From positions 1 through 64,000 of the forward strand of contig JAGYJW010000032.1 in NCBI GenBank assembly GCA_018401435.1: a DNA stretch of 64,000 nt. Reading direction: 5' to 3'. Below are positions 1 through 9,137 of this stretch, piece by piece. Under the pieces are notes generated by a model. It did not search any database. It saw nothing but the letters and a program-made list of their open reading frames with translations, and was not told where the DNA came from. Source of the stretch: Deltaproteobacteria bacterium. GTDB lineage: Bacteria; Myxococcota_A; UBA796; UBA2385. A program made the position numbers and the translations under genes. The first letter of the stretch is position 1. Every line of letters begins with the position of its first letter.

Positions 1-110
1 CGCCTCTCACAACCGGGCTGGCTGAGATCGGGTCCTTGATCGAGCTGGGTGGCGGTGAAGGAGCGCCCTTTGGACGCGATGCGGTGGCCTCGGGCGGCGA
101 AAGGCGCCAC
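1..110 (-). CDS. possible 5' end of a CDS running off the left edge
   Basis: On the minus strand a GTG at 110 opens a frame that stays open to the window edge, giving about 36 residues beginning VAPFAARGHRIASKG. It would start just after the stop of the gene at 117-314, in the same direction, which is a natural operon position. There is no good Shine-Dalgarno sequence, no recognisable domain and only a short piece to judge. It could equally be non-coding spacer; I saw nothing else in 1-116. Confidence 0.2.
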   Translation of the reverse strand, partial: MAPFAARGHRIASKGRSFTATQLDQGPDLSQPGCER

Positions 111-116
111 CCACCG

Positions 117-314
117 TCACTGCACATAGCCAATCACCCGCATCTGCTGCTCCGTCTCGTCGCGGCTGCTGCCCGTGTCCTTGTCGGCATCGGCGGCGGG
201 CGCTTCTTCGGGCGGCGGCTCGGGCCAGAGCAGAAAGGCGCCGAGGCCCACGGCCAGGGCTGCCAGCAGGGCGATGGGCAGCATCCGGCGGGTGCGGGGG
301 GCAGGTGACGGCAT
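117..314 (-). CDS. small membrane-anchored protein, unknown function
   Basis: A 65-residue protein. The ATG at 314 is chosen because GAGGAG lies six bases upstream. The sequence has a basic N-terminus (PRTRR), one hydrophobic segment at about residues 11-30 (LPIALLAALAVGLGAFLLW), then an acidic, Pro-rich tail. It looks like a single-pass inner-membrane protein with a short periplasmic tail. An upstream in-frame ATG at 386 would add 24 polar residues but would leave the good ribosome site inside the gene. I recognise no family. It is divergent from the gene at 403. Confidence 0.55.
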   Translation of the reverse strand: MPSPAPRTRRMLPIALLAALAVGLGAFLLWPEPPPEEAPAADADKDTGSSRDETEQQMRVIGYVQ

Positions 315-402
315 GGGCTCCTCGTCGGGCAGCCTATCCCGCCCGGGGCGGTCGGACTGACCGCGGTCCACCCGCTGCGGTTCCATCGGGATAGCCCGCA
401 GC

Positions 403-1194
403 ATGCCTGCGCCCCCTGACGGCCCCGCTCCCGCCGACTCCGCCGCCGACCCCCTGGCCCCCGCGGTAGCCGACTGGCTGCGCGGCGACTGGCACGAGGC
501 CCTGGTCCAGAGCCTGGGCGAGCTGGAGCGCCACCTCGAGGCCGTGCGCGAGCGCCCCATGCGCCGCACCGTGGTCTGCGACGCCTTGCTCAGCCTGCAG
601 GGCCCGGCGCTGGTGGCCTTCCTGGCCCTGCTGCTTGAGCGCAGCGCCGCTGGGAATGGGCGCGCCCGCGCCGTTCTCCAGGAGCTGGCCCTGGAACCCC
701 ATGTCTTTGCCGAGATGCCCTATGACCGGGTGACCGAGGCCTACCGCCTGGCCCGGCAGAGCGATCTGGACGCCGTCGCCGAGATGTTTCTGAGCGCCCG
801 GGCCCAGTCCAACCCCACGGTGGACGAGGCCTTCACCGGCAACGATCACCTGGACCTGCCCCTGGGAATTCGCCGGTCGGCCGCGCGCACCCAGGACCGC
901 TTCCTGCTGGACCGACTGGTGCATGACCACGACCACCGGGTCATCGCCTTGCTGCTGGACAACCCGCGGGTGGTGGAGCGGGACGTGGTGCGCATCGCCG
1001 CCATGCGGCCCCAACGCCCCGAGGTGCTGGAGGTCATCGCGCGGCACCGGCGCTGGTCCAGCCGCTACCCGGTGCGCAAGGCCCTGGCCTGCAACCCCTA
1101 TACGCCCCAGCCCATCGCCCGGCGGCTGGTGCCCACCCTGCTCAAACAGGACCGCCGCCACGCGGCGATCCAGCCCGAAGAGGACGGCGGCTAG
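403..1194 (+). CDS. HEAT/leucine-rich-variant-like helical repeat protein
   Basis: A 263-residue soluble protein, predicted all-helical and rich in Leu, Arg and Ala. From about residue 110 it contains loosely repeated helical pairs (for example HRVIALLLDNPRVVERDVVR and ACNPYTPQPIARRLVPTLL) in which an Asn-Pro step is followed by a helix. That is the look of leucine-rich-repeat-variant or HEAT-like proteins common in Myxococcota. No catalytic motif is visible, so a scaffold role is inferred only. Its stop codon overlaps the stop of the convergent tatA by four bases (CTAG, 1191-1194). Confidence 0.6.
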   Translation: MPAPPDGPAPADSAADPLAPAVADWLRGDWHEALVQSLGELERHLEAVRERPMRRTVVCDALLSLQGPALVAFLALLLERSAAGNGRARAVLQELALEPHVFAEMPYDRVTEAYRLARQSDLDAVAEMFLSARAQSNPTVDEAFTGNDHLDLPLGIRRSAARTQDRFLLDRLVHDHDHRVIALLLDNPRVVERDVVRIAAMRPQRPEVLEVIARHRRWSSRYPVRKALACNPYTPQPIARRLVPTLLKQDRRHAAIQPEEDGG

Positions 1195-1436
1195 CGCACT
1201 TCGTCGGCGTCGGCGACCTTCTTGCGGGCCGGTTCGGACACGCTGTCCTTGATGTCGTCGGCCTTGACGTCGATCTCCTTGGCGTCGTTGGGGTCCATGC
1301 CGTCCTTGAAGGCCTTGACCCCCTTGCCCATCTGGCCGAGCACGGCGGGCAGCTTGCCCACGCCGAAGAAGATCAGGACGATCACGAGGATGACGACCCA
1401 TTCCATCGTGCCAGACATGCCGAAGAGAGCGATCAT
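1191..1436 (-). CDS. tatA: Sec-independent translocase TatA/TatE
   Basis: An 81-residue protein with the TatA layout: a short N-terminus, one membrane helix (about residues 10-25, MEWVVILVIVLIFFGVGKLP), the FG(V)GKLP hinge, an amphipathic helix (GQMGKGVKAFKDGM) and a charged soluble tail. TatA oligomers form the channel of the twin-arginine pathway, which exports folded proteins. The Phe-Gly pair before the amphipathic helix is present. The ATG at 1436 is preferred; the next ATG at 1418 would also keep the helix. No tatB or tatC is adjacent, so the Tat genes are dispersed. Confidence 0.93.
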   Translation of the reverse strand: MIALFGMSGTMEWVVILVIVLIFFGVGKLPAVLGQMGKGVKAFKDGMDPNDAKEIDVKADDIKDSVSEPARKKVADADEVR

Positions 1437-1496
1437 GGGGTCACGCTGACCGGGTAGACCGGCCCTTTTTTGCGAATTCCCACCGAGCATAGGCGC

Positions 1497-2479
1497 TCAG
1501 CGGAGGGGTGGAAAGGGCCCCGCAGGAAAGGGGGGCCGCCAGATCCCGAATTCCGTAACCCACCCATCGATCAAGGTGTGGGGGGTGAGATCGAAGGCGG
1601 GGTTCCAGACGGGCACATCGGCCGGGGCGAGGTCCACCCCCGCAAGGCGGCGAAGCTCGTCGGCGGGGCGCTCTTCAATCGGGATGTGGGCCCCGGAAGG
1701 GCAGCGCCGGTCCAGGGTGCTCGTGGGCATGGCGATATAGAAGGGCAGGCCGTGGTGCCGGGCCAGAACCGCCAAGGCATAGGTGCCGATCTTGTTGGCG
1801 GTATCCCCGTTTTCGGCGACCCGGTCACAGCCGGCGACCACCGCCTGCACCCGGCCGCTGGCCATCAGCGCGGCGGCCATGCTGTCGGCGATCAGGGTGC
1901 AGGGGATGCCCTCGGCCTGGCACTCCCAGGCGGTCAGCCGCGCCCCTTGCAGGTAGGGGCGGGTCTCGCAGGCAAAGACCTCCACCGGCTGCCCTGCGGC
2001 CCGGGCCGACCGCACCATGCCGAGCGCCGTGCCATGGCCGCCCGTGGCCAGGGCGCCGGTATTGCAGATGGTCAGCACCCCGCCGGTCAGCAGCGGGGCG
2101 CCGTGGGCCCCCAGGGCGCGGTTGATGGCGAGGTCTTCGGCGTGAAGGGCGATGGCGGCGGCCTCGACCTCGGCGTCGGGCACCGTGGACAGGCGCTCCA
2201 GAGCCCAGCGCAGGTTGACCGCGGTGGGCCGGGCGGCCAGCAGGCCCGCAGCGGCAGCCCGGCGATCCGCCCCGGCGCGAATGGCCAGGGCCAGCCCATA
2301 GGCGGCGGTGATGGCGATGGCGGGGGCACCCGCGCACACCATGGCGGTGATGGCCCGGCCACCTCGGGCCAGCGGGTCAGGGACAGCCAGCGCTGCTCGG
2401 TGGGCAGGCGCCGCTGGTCGAGCAGGTGCAGGGTGCCCGCGGCGTAGCGGATGGCAACCAGGTCTACGGGTTCAGGCAC
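1497..2479 (-). CDS. mtnA: methylthioribose-1-phosphate isomerase (frameshifted near 2355)
   Basis: The methionine-salvage enzyme that isomerises 5-methylthioribose-1-phosphate to the ribulose form. The N-terminal 40 residues (VAIRYAAGTLHLLDQRRLP) lie in one frame. From AITAMVCAGAPAIAITAAYG onward the protein is in the next frame. Adding one C in the CCCGGCC tract at 2353-2360 restores a single protein of about 327 residues, the normal MtnA length. The catalytic Cys region (CNTGALAT then GTALG) and the Asp region (GCDRVAENGDTANKIGTY) are intact. The likely start is GTG at 2479, inside the last codons of hutI, so the two genes overlap and are probably translationally coupled. I treat the shift as a sequencing indel, but a real loss-of-function mutation is possible. 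Confidence 0.85.
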
Positions 2480-3686
2480 CAAAGACCAGCTCCCCGTCCC
2501 GCACGAGGACGACGGCGCGGTGGCCGGCCATCTGCTGCACCAGCCCGGCCACATCGGGGGGCTCCCCCGCGGGTGGCCGGAAGAGGGCGAGGTCGGCGAC
2601 GGAGCCCTTGCCCAGCCAGCCCAGCTCGGGCCGACCCAGGGCGAGGCCGGCATTCCGGGTGAGACCCAGGACGGCCTCCTCCACCGTGAGGCCCTGGAGG
2701 ATGCACGCCAGGGCCGCGATGGTCCAGGGGTCGTGCACCGGGGAGGAGCCGGGGTTGAGGTCCGTGCCCAGGGCCATCGGCACCCCCGCCTCGCGCAGGG
2801 CGCCGACGGGCGGCGGAATGTCGCGCAGGTAGAGCTGGGCGCCGGGCAGCAGCACCGCCACGGTGCCATATTGGGCCAGCACGGCGATGTCGGCATCGGG
2901 CAGGCGTTCGAGGTGGTCCACGCTGGTGGCCCCCAGCCGGGCCGCCGCCGCCGCGATGCCGGTATAGGCCACCTGCTCGGCGTGGGCCCGCAGCTTCAGG
3001 CCGGCGACCTTTCCCGCGCTGAGGATCTCCAGGGCCTCATCCAGGGAAAATGCCCCACGATCGCAGTATACATCGATGTTCTCAGCGAGGTGGCGTACCC
3101 GGGGCAGCTGCTCGTCGATGACCTGGCGCACATAGGCGGCCCGGTCGCCCTTCAGCTCGGGGGGCACGGCGTGGGCCCCCAAGAAGGTGGGCACCACCCG
3201 CACGGTGTCACCGCAGTCCCAGGCGGCCTCCAGCATGCGGGCCTCGGTGGCCGGATCCAGGCCGTAGCCGCTCTTGATCTCGACGGTGCAGACCCCGTGG
3301 GCCCGCAGCCCCACCAGGCGGGCGCGCCCATTTTCGGCCAGGTCCTGCCGGCTGGCCCGGCGGGTGGCGGCCACCGTGCTCAAGATGCCGCCGCCGGCTT
3401 CGAGGATCTCGCTATAGCTGGCCCCAGCCAGGCGTCGGCGGAACTCATCTGCCCGGCTGCCGGCCCAGATGGCGTGGCTGTGGGGCTCGACCAGCCCGGG
3501 CAGGCCGATCAGCCCCTCGCCGTCGATGACCGTCTCGGCATCCGGCGCGTGGGCCGGCGGCCCCAGGTAGATCAGCTCCCCCTCGGCAAAGGCGAGGCTG
3601 ACCTGCCGATGCTCGCCCAGGCCGGGCGCGCTGGGATCGCAGGTGTAGAGGGTGGACAGGCCATCGATGAGCAGGTCGGCGGACAT
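2472..3686 (-). CDS. hutI: imidazolonepropionase
   Basis: A 404-residue amidohydrolase, full length for HutI, which hydrolyses 4-imidazolone-5-propanoate to N-formimino-L-glutamate in histidine degradation. Visible family features are the metal ligands H69 and H71 (GLVEPHSHA), the HutI signature EIKSGYGLD, the HAEQ metal histidine, SVDHLE, and ALGTDLNPGSS near the C-terminus. The ATG at 3686 is the start. No hutH, hutU or hutG is next to it; instead it is followed by mtnA with an 8-base overlap. The N-formylglutamate-amidohydrolase-like gene at 14160 could serve a related pathway, but it is 10 kb away. Confidence 0.95.
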   Translation of the reverse strand: MSADLLIDGLSTLYTCDPSAPGLGEHRQVSLAFAEGELIYLGPPAHAPDAETVIDGEGLIGLPGLVEPHSHAIWAGSRADEFRRRLAGASYSEILEAGGGILSTVAATRRASRQDLAENGRARLVGLRAHGVCTVEIKSGYGLDPATEARMLEAAWDCGDTVRVVPTFLGAHAVPPELKGDRAAYVRQVIDEQLPRVRHLAENIDVYCDRGAFSLDEALEILSAGKVAGLKLRAHAEQVAYTGIAAAAARLGATSVDHLERLPDADIAVLAQYGTVAVLLPGAQLYLRDIPPPVGALREAGVPMALGTDLNPGSSPVHDPWTIAALACILQGLTVEEAVLGLTRNAGLALGRPELGWLGKGSVADLALFRPPAGEPPDVAGLVQQMAGHRAVVLVRDGELVFGA

Positions 3687-3789
3687 GGGCCGCCCCTATC
3701 CCCTGCCCCGGTGGCCGGGGGCCTGATCCTGGGCAGGCAAAGGTGGGATTGCCCTGGTGGTCGGGACTGTCATCGCTTAGCGGCGGCGC

Positions 3790-4410
3790 ATGGACACCTT
3801 TGACGCGCTGCCGGCGCTGCTTCGGGCCGGCGGCTGGGCCATGGCGCCCCTCTATGCCTGCTCCATCGTCGGGGTGGCCTGGACCCTGCACCTGCTGATT
3901 CGGGTGCAGGCCGAACACATCGGGCGCACCACGCTGCTGACGGTGCCCCTGCGCCCGCTATCGGCCCTGCGCGACCGGGCAGCGGCCGAAGACACGGCCC
4001 TGGGCCGCGTGGTGGTGGCCACGGTGGATGCCCTGGCCAGCCATCCGGGTCGGGCAGAAGAGGCCGCCACCCGCGCGGCCCTGGTCGAGCTGGACCGCTG
4101 GGAGGGGCCGGTCGAAGTGCTGGCCTTGCTGGCCCGGATCGCCCCGCTCTTCGGGCTGCTGGGCACGGTGCTGGGCATGGTGGATCTCTTCGGCTCCATG
4201 GAGGCCGCCGGCGAATCCGTTAGCGCGGGCGCCTTGTCCGGGGGCATCTGGAAGGCCCTGCTCACCACCGCGGCGGGCCTGATCATCGCCATCCCCGCCA
4301 TGGCGATGCACGCGTGGATGATCCGCCGGATTGAGCGCCTGCGGCTTATTTTGGAGGAGGGGGCCGGCCGGATTCTCGACGCCGCCCTGGACCGGCCGGC
4401 GGCGCCGTGA
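3790..4410 (+). CDS. MotA/TolQ/ExbB proton-channel family protein
   Basis: A 206-residue inner-membrane protein with three hydrophobic segments (about residues 14-37, 112-136 and 148-178). The last two contain the ExbB/TolQ hallmark, RIAPLFGLLGTVLGMVDLF, followed after a short loop by GGIWKALLTTAAGLIIAIP. Such proteins form a proton-conducting pentamer that, with an ExbD/TolR dimer, powers TonB or Tol envelope processes. Its stop overlaps the GTG start of the ExbD-like gene (4407-4410), a coupled pair. No tonB or tolB is adjacent, so the energised partner is unknown. Confidence 0.9.
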   Translation: MDTFDALPALLRAGGWAMAPLYACSIVGVAWTLHLLIRVQAEHIGRTTLLTVPLRPLSALRDRAAAEDTALGRVVVATVDALASHPGRAEEAATRAALVELDRWEGPVEVLALLARIAPLFGLLGTVLGMVDLFGSMEAAGESVSAGALSGGIWKALLTTAAGLIIAIPAMAMHAWMIRRIERLRLILEEGAGRILDAALDRPAAP

Positions 4411-4808
4411 AGCTCCCTCGCCCCAAGCGTGCGGTGCTGGAGCCCCCCCTCAGCCCGCTCATCGACATCATCTTCATCCTGCTGATCTTTGTCGTGCTGG
4501 TGGCCCGCTTCACCGAAGACGGCAAGATCGATGTCTCGCCGCCCTCCAGCCGACACAGCGAGGCCTTTGCCCAGGAGGGCGCGCTGGTGGTGAGCCTGGA
4601 CAAGGATGGACGGCTGAGCATCCGGGGCAACCCGGTCGCGCGCGAGCGCCTGGCCGCGGTGCTGCTGGCCGCCCGCCCCAACCACGAGGTGCTGATCCTG
4701 ATGGGGGATGCGGACGTGGCCCTGCAAGGGGCGGTGGATGTGCTGGATGCCGCGGCGGCGGCGGGTTTTCCCAGCGTGGGTGTGGTCACCCGGCCCGACG
4801 ACCGCTGA
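4407..4808 (+). CDS. ExbD/TolR biopolymer transport protein
   Basis: A 133-residue protein starting at a GTG that overlaps the previous stop. A short basic N-terminus (KLPRPKRAV) precedes one membrane helix with the ExbD signature SPLIDIIFILLIFVVLV; the Asp in LID is the conserved proton-pathway residue. A periplasmic domain of about 90 residues follows. It works with the ExbB-like partner upstream. The gene ends three bases from the end of the convergent propeller-like gene, so no separate terminator fits between them. Confidence 0.92.
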   Translation: MKLPRPKRAVLEPPLSPLIDIIFILLIFVVLVARFTEDGKIDVSPPSSRHSEAFAQEGALVVSLDKDGRLSIRGNPVARERLAAVLLAARPNHEVLILMGDADVALQGAVDVLDAAAAAGFPSVGVVTRPDDR

Positions 4809-4811
4809 GCA

Positions 4812-6372
4812 TCATCGCAAGGCGGGCGGGCTGGGCCAGGGCGGGCCCAGGAAGACGCCTTCGGGCTGGGCATAGAGGCCCCTGGCGCTGCCCAGGCGGG
4901 CGGCGAGACCATCGGGGGCGGCCGTGAGCACGCCCAGCCAGAGGTCCACCGTGCGGCCCGCATCCCCCACGGCCAGCAGGTGGCCGTCCCGCCGGCGCAC
5001 GGGGCGGCGCAGGGGGCCCAAGGCCGGGGTGCGCAGGCGCAGGCGACCCGTGTCGGCATCCAGCAGCGCGAGCCGCCCGTCTTTGGTCCAGGCAGCGACC
5101 TGCGGACCGTCGAGATCACAGGCCAGCCCGCTCAAGCGGCCCAGGCCCGGCTGGGCGCGCCAGATGGGGGCGCCGTCTGGGTCCACCCAGGCCAGCTCGC
5201 CGCCCGGCAGGGCCACCAGGCTGCCCTTGGAGCAGGGCTTGACCCCCTCGGCCCCCGGCGGCAGGGACCGATCGGCCCGGCGGTCCTCGGCCCGATCCCA
5301 GACCACCAAGCGGCCGCCCACCGCGATGCGGATCTCGTCGTGGGTGGGCCAGAGCAGGCCATCCACCGGGCCGCCGGTCAGGGTCCAGGCGGGCCCCGCC
5401 GCCTTCCCCGCGCGGTTGAAGACCTGGACCCGCCCCGCGGCATCCACGGTGACAAAGCGCTGGCCATCGGGCGCCCAGGCAAGGGCCTGAAGGGGGGTGG
5501 GGGGTGTGGGCAGCGGGGTCCACTCGCCCCGCGGCAGCAGCAGCATGCCCAAGCCCCCGCGGCTGTCCGCCACCGCCGCCGCCAAGCCCGTGGGGGCCAG
5601 CCAGATCGCCTGGGGGCGCAGCGGGGCGGGCAGGCGGCCTTGGGCCTGGGTGCGGCCCTTGCCCGGCAGGTCGAGGGTCCAGCGACCATCGCGGTGCAGC
5701 ACCAGCAGGCGGCCCCGCCGACCATCCAGACCATCCGGCGCGAGAATGGAGTATGGGACTTCATCTTCGTCGAGGTCCGGCCAGCTGTACTGGCGCAGGC
5801 GCCCCCCCTGGATGACCGTGAGATCCTCGCCTGAGGGCTGGAGTTCACAGGGGCCGGGCCGGGCCTCCAGGGGCAGCTTGACGGAGCGCCCCCGCGAAGT
5901 CGACCACACCAGCCGGCCGTCTGCGTCCAGGGCGGCGGCCCCATCCAGCCCGATCACGGCCGACAGGGCCCGGGCCGATGCCTTCGGGCGCGGCCTCCCG
6001 GCCACCAGCCGCGGGGCCGGCGCGGGCATGCGAGCACGGCCAACAGGCCGAGCAGGTCGGGGTCCTGGGGCCGGGCCGGCAGCAAGCGGGCGGCGGCGGC
6101 GCCGGCTCGGGCAGGGCGCCGACCTGCCATGCGGCCTCGGCCAGGGCGGCGAGGCCTGCGCGCGCGCGGGGGCCAGCGCGGGGCCCGGGGGGCAGCCAGG
6201 GCGAGGGCGCCTCACCCCCTCCCACGTCCACATCCACCCGCAACAGCTGATCTTCGAGGCGTTGCTGCCAGCCGTCTGCGCAGCCGGCGCAGGCCAGCCA
6301 CAAGAGGGCCTGTTGCAAGCGGCCCGACCCGGCGGCCGGCCGCGCGCGGGGGATGCGGGGGCGAAGAGGCAT
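4812..6372 (-). CDS. beta-propeller-like repeat protein (two frameshifts near 6000-6075)
   Basis: The C-terminal 370 residues (minus strand, from about 5970 down) read as repeated short beta-strand blades with WD/PQQ-like phrases: ALDADGRLVWSTSRG, LAWAPDGQRFVTVDAAGRV, GGRLVVWDRAEDRR, VAAWTKDGRLALLDADTGRL. The first 95 residues (from ATG 6372, MPLRPRIPRARP) are in another frame, and about 20 residues between them (LLPARPQDPDLLGLLAVLA) are in the third. Two single-base shifts therefore join the parts into one protein of about 520 residues. The N-terminus contains a hydrophobic stretch (LLWLACAGCADGW). The function is unknown; such propellers usually bind proteins or carbohydrates. Confidence 0.6.
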
Positions 6373-6454
6373 CGGGGGCTCATAGCCGAGGCGCGCCGCC
6401 CCCGGCTCCCCAGGAGGCGCCCCATCGGGCTATCCTCGGCCCACTGGAGGACCG

Positions 6455-7294
6455 ATGGCGCTTTCACGGCTCGTGCTCACCTGGGCTCTCTGCTTCAGCT
6501 CCCTGGCGGTGGCCTGCGGCGACAAGGAAGGCGAGGGCACCGATGGCACCGACGCCGCCGACGCGGCCGATGGCGGCGATGGCGCGGAGGACAGCGGCGA
6601 GCCCCAAGAGACGGTCTACCCCACCGGCACCCGAATCCTGCTCTATTACGGCAACGGGGGATACCCGCTATCCGGGGCGGGCAAGGCCGCTTTCGAGACC
6701 ATCGACGCCCACTGGAAGGACAGCTATGGCTGGAATACCGACCACCGCGACGCCTGGACCGAGGACCTGTCGGACTACCGCATGGTGGGCCTGGTCGCCC
6801 CCGGCTATAACGACGACACAGCCTTCACTTCCGAAGAGATCGCCGTCTTTGCAGAGGCCCTGGCCAACGGCACCCGCATCGTGATCTTCGGCGACCGCGA
6901 GGCCTGCGGGGCGGGGGTGGCGCCCGCCCTGGTCGAGGCCCTGGGCCTGCGCATGGCCTTCACCGGCGCCTCGGCCAGCCTCAACGCCGTGGTGCAGGCC
7001 GACGACTTCAACCGCAGCCACCAGGTCAGCGCGGGGCTGGAGGCCGCCATCCGGATGAAGGAGCCCTGCTATGTCGACCCCACCTCCGGCTCGGCGGTGG
7101 TGCGGGACAACAACAACAACGTGCTGGTGGCTGCCGCCCAGGTGGGCAATGGCGGCGACGTGGTGCTGGTGGGCGACTTCCAGTTCATGGACGACGCCAG
7201 CGGCTACCTGGACCAGGGCGACACCCAGGCCTTCGCCGACAACCTCGCCATCGTCGACCCCAGCTTCGGGACCGCCGGCGAGAGGCGGCGCTAG
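6455..7294 (+). CDS. lipoprotein with glutamine-amidotransferase-like fold
   Basis: A 279-residue predicted lipoprotein. GGAGG lies five bases before the ATG. A signal peptide ends in the lipobox LAVAC (Cys21), followed by an Asp/Gly/Ala-rich linker of about 30 residues typical of Myxococcota surface lipoproteins. The mature domain begins TRILLYYGNGGYPL, and its alternating strands and helices (MVGLVAPGYND, TRIVIFGDREACG, GGDVVLVGDFQFMDD) resemble class I glutamine-amidotransferase-like (DUF4350-type) domains. I do not see a catalytic Cys-His-Glu set. Role unknown. Confidence 0.7.
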   Translation: MALSRLVLTWALCFSSLAVACGDKEGEGTDGTDAADAADGGDGAEDSGEPQETVYPTGTRILLYYGNGGYPLSGAGKAAFETIDAHWKDSYGWNTDHRDAWTEDLSDYRMVGLVAPGYNDDTAFTSEEIAVFAEALANGTRIVIFGDREACGAGVAPALVEALGLRMAFTGASASLNAVVQADDFNRSHQVSAGLEAAIRMKEPCYVDPTSGSAVVRDNNNNVLVAAAQVGNGGDVVLVGDFQFMDDASGYLDQGDTQAFADNLAIVDPSFGTAGERRR

Positions 7295-7353
7295 CGACCC
7301 CTTCCGGCCGCGATCGGCTGCACCGGGCCGTCCTCGCGGGGGCGTCCCTCGTC

Positions 7354-8652
7354 GTGCTCCTGTCTCAAGCCGCACCCCTGCTGCGCTTTGTGGACTTTGT
7401 GGGCTTCGCCATGCGCGCCCGGGGCCTGTGGGAGGGCCACGGCCGGCTGGTCGATCCGCTCTACCCCATCGGCTACCCGGCCCTGCTGCTGGCGACCCGG
7501 CTGCTGGTCGGCGATGTGCTGCTGGCGGGCAAGATCCTCGCCCTGGCGGCGGGGGTGGGCGCCTGCCTTGCCGCCGCCCGGCTGCTGCGGCCTTCGGCGG
7601 GCTGGCTGCTCCTGGGCCTGCCCGTGATGTTGGTCTGGGGGCCGGTCGAAGGCACCGATGTCGCGGCCGCGGCCCTGGGCCTGGGCGGCCTGGCCGCTGC
7701 GGGACACAAGCGCCCGGCGCTGGCGGGCCTGCTGGTCGCGGGGGCCTGCATGTGCCGCTACACCGCCATCGCGGCCCTGCCAGCGGCCCTCCTGCTCGCG
7801 ACGGGCGGGCGCCTGCGCCTGTTGGCCGCCCTGGGCCTGGGCCTGCTCCCCCACCTGGGCCTGGCGCTGGCAACCGGCAGCTCACCCTGGCCAGACCAGA
7901 GCTATAACCTCGCGATTGCGGCCGGTCGCCCGACGGCGCTCTGGTCGATGGACACGCTTCGGCGCTGGCCCGATGGCCTGCGCCACGCCGTCGAGGCCAT
8001 GGCGGCACCGGGTTTGGGCCGCGCCCTGGTATTGCTCGGGGCCGCCGGTTTGCTGCGGGGCCTTGTCGCCAGGGACCGCAAAGCCGCCGCCCTGCTGCTC
8101 TTTGGTGGGCTGCACCTCGGGCTGATCGGCCTGGCCTTTGCCAGCGAGCGGCTGGTGCTGCCCGCGACCTTCTGCGCCAGCCTGGGCCTGGCCTGGTGGT
8201 TGCCCGGCCGGCGGCTGGCCCCGGTCGCCCTGGTCCTGCTGGCCTGGGGGCTGCTGCATCCTCCCGAAGAAGACCCCCACCGCGCCCGCCTGGACGCCCT
8301 GGTCCAGGCCATGGACGGCTTGCCCGGCCCCTTCCTCTCTACCGACCCTTGGGTATACAGCCGCCACGAGGGCTGGCTGCAGCAAGGGGTGCCCCCGCGG
8401 GCGGCAGGCCCGGATCGGCAGCTTCAACCCCATGTCTTGGTGGCCTTCGCCAAGGAGCAGGGCTTTCGCATCATCGTCGCGGATCGGCCGCGGGTGCGCC
8501 GCAGCTACCCGGGCCTGGAGCCGCTGCTGAAGGAGGGACCCATCGACGGGCTCAAGCCCCTGCCCGCCCCCGATGGCTGGTTTGTGTGGGAGGTGCTGGG
8601 GGCCGAGGCGGCGCTCAAGCGGCCAGGGCCGCCTGGCCAAAGGCCTCCTTGA
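7354..8652 (+). CDS. GT-C-type glycosyltransferase-like integral membrane protein
   Basis: A 432-residue protein with about nine hydrophobic helices and a C-terminal soluble domain of about 110 residues. Near the N-terminus, DFVGFAMRARGLWEGHG followed by PLYPIGYPALLL resembles the first loop of GT-C glycosyltransferases (PMT/ArnT-like), where an acidic residue is catalytic. That would place it in lipid-linked sugar transfer to an envelope acceptor; this is inference. The start is GTG at 7354, but a hydrophobic stretch (AVLAGASLVVLLSQ) extends upstream with no better start codon, so the N-terminus may be longer. The 3' end overlaps the next gene antisense by 38 bases. Confidence 0.6.
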   Translation: MLLSQAAPLLRFVDFVGFAMRARGLWEGHGRLVDPLYPIGYPALLLATRLLVGDVLLAGKILALAAGVGACLAAARLLRPSAGWLLLGLPVMLVWGPVEGTDVAAAALGLGGLAAAGHKRPALAGLLVAGACMCRYTAIAALPAALLLATGGRLRLLAALGLGLLPHLGLALATGSSPWPDQSYNLAIAAGRPTALWSMDTLRRWPDGLRHAVEAMAAPGLGRALVLLGAAGLLRGLVARDRKAAALLLFGGLHLGLIGLAFASERLVLPATFCASLGLAWWLPGRRLAPVALVLLAWGLLHPPEEDPHRARLDALVQAMDGLPGPFLSTDPWVYSRHEGWLQQGVPPRAAGPDRQLQPHVLVAFAKEQGFRIIVADRPRVRRSYPGLEPLLKEGPIDGLKPLPAPDGWFVWEVLGAEAALKRPGPPGQRPP

Positions 8653-9046
8653 CCTCTTCGTCCATCAGGGTGACCAGGCCGAGAATGCCCACCGGCAAAC
8701 CGATCACGCAACAGGCCGAGGTGCAGGGCAGCATGGCCAGCACCGATGCGGCCAGGGCCAGCCCATAAGACCGGAGCTGCTTCATGCGCAGGCCGCCCAC
8801 CAGCACCAGGCCGCTGAGGCCCAGCATCATCACCACCGAACAGCCGAAACCGACCGTTTGCCCGATAATCTGTGCGATTGCGTCGCCGCCGGCATCCGAT
8901 GCCGCCATGATGCCGATGGCCAGCATGACCACGGAGTAGACGGCAAAGGCCAGGGCGCTGAGCAGGCCCAGGCCGCCCACCAGCATGAGCAGGTTGCCCG
9001 ACAGCTCGATGCGGCTGCGCAGCTCGGCGTTGAGTTCGGTCGGCAT
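8615..9046 (-). CDS. small four-helix membrane protein, unknown
   Basis: A 143-residue protein with four predicted membrane helices (about residues 17-45, 55-75, 80-100 and 95-125) and short charged ends. The ATG at 9046 is preceded by GGAGA. It has a Cys pair (SACCVIG) in the last helix. No family is recognised. It is convergent with the GT-C-like gene, with a 38-base overlap of coding ends, and divergent from the FHA gene at 9138. Confidence 0.6.
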   Translation of the reverse strand: MPTELNAELRSRIELSGNLLMLVGGLGLLSALAFAVYSVVMLAIGIMAASDAGGDAIAQIIGQTVGFGCSVVMMLGLSGLVLVGGLRMKQLRSYGLALAASVLAMLPCTSACCVIGLPVGILGLVTLMDEEVKEAFGQAALAA

Positions 9047-9137
9047 GGGGTCTCCGGTGCAGGCGGCTCAGGGTAGCGCGTCCGAGGCGCTGGGGGGCGT
9101 GGCGGATTATGCTCCTGCTTCCGGCCGGAGCCCCTCC

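Noticed and set aside
2451..3803. Long plus-strand frame antisense to hutI
   Set aside because: hutI is complete with metal-binding motifs; the antisense product is Gly/Gln/His-rich and unrelated to anything.
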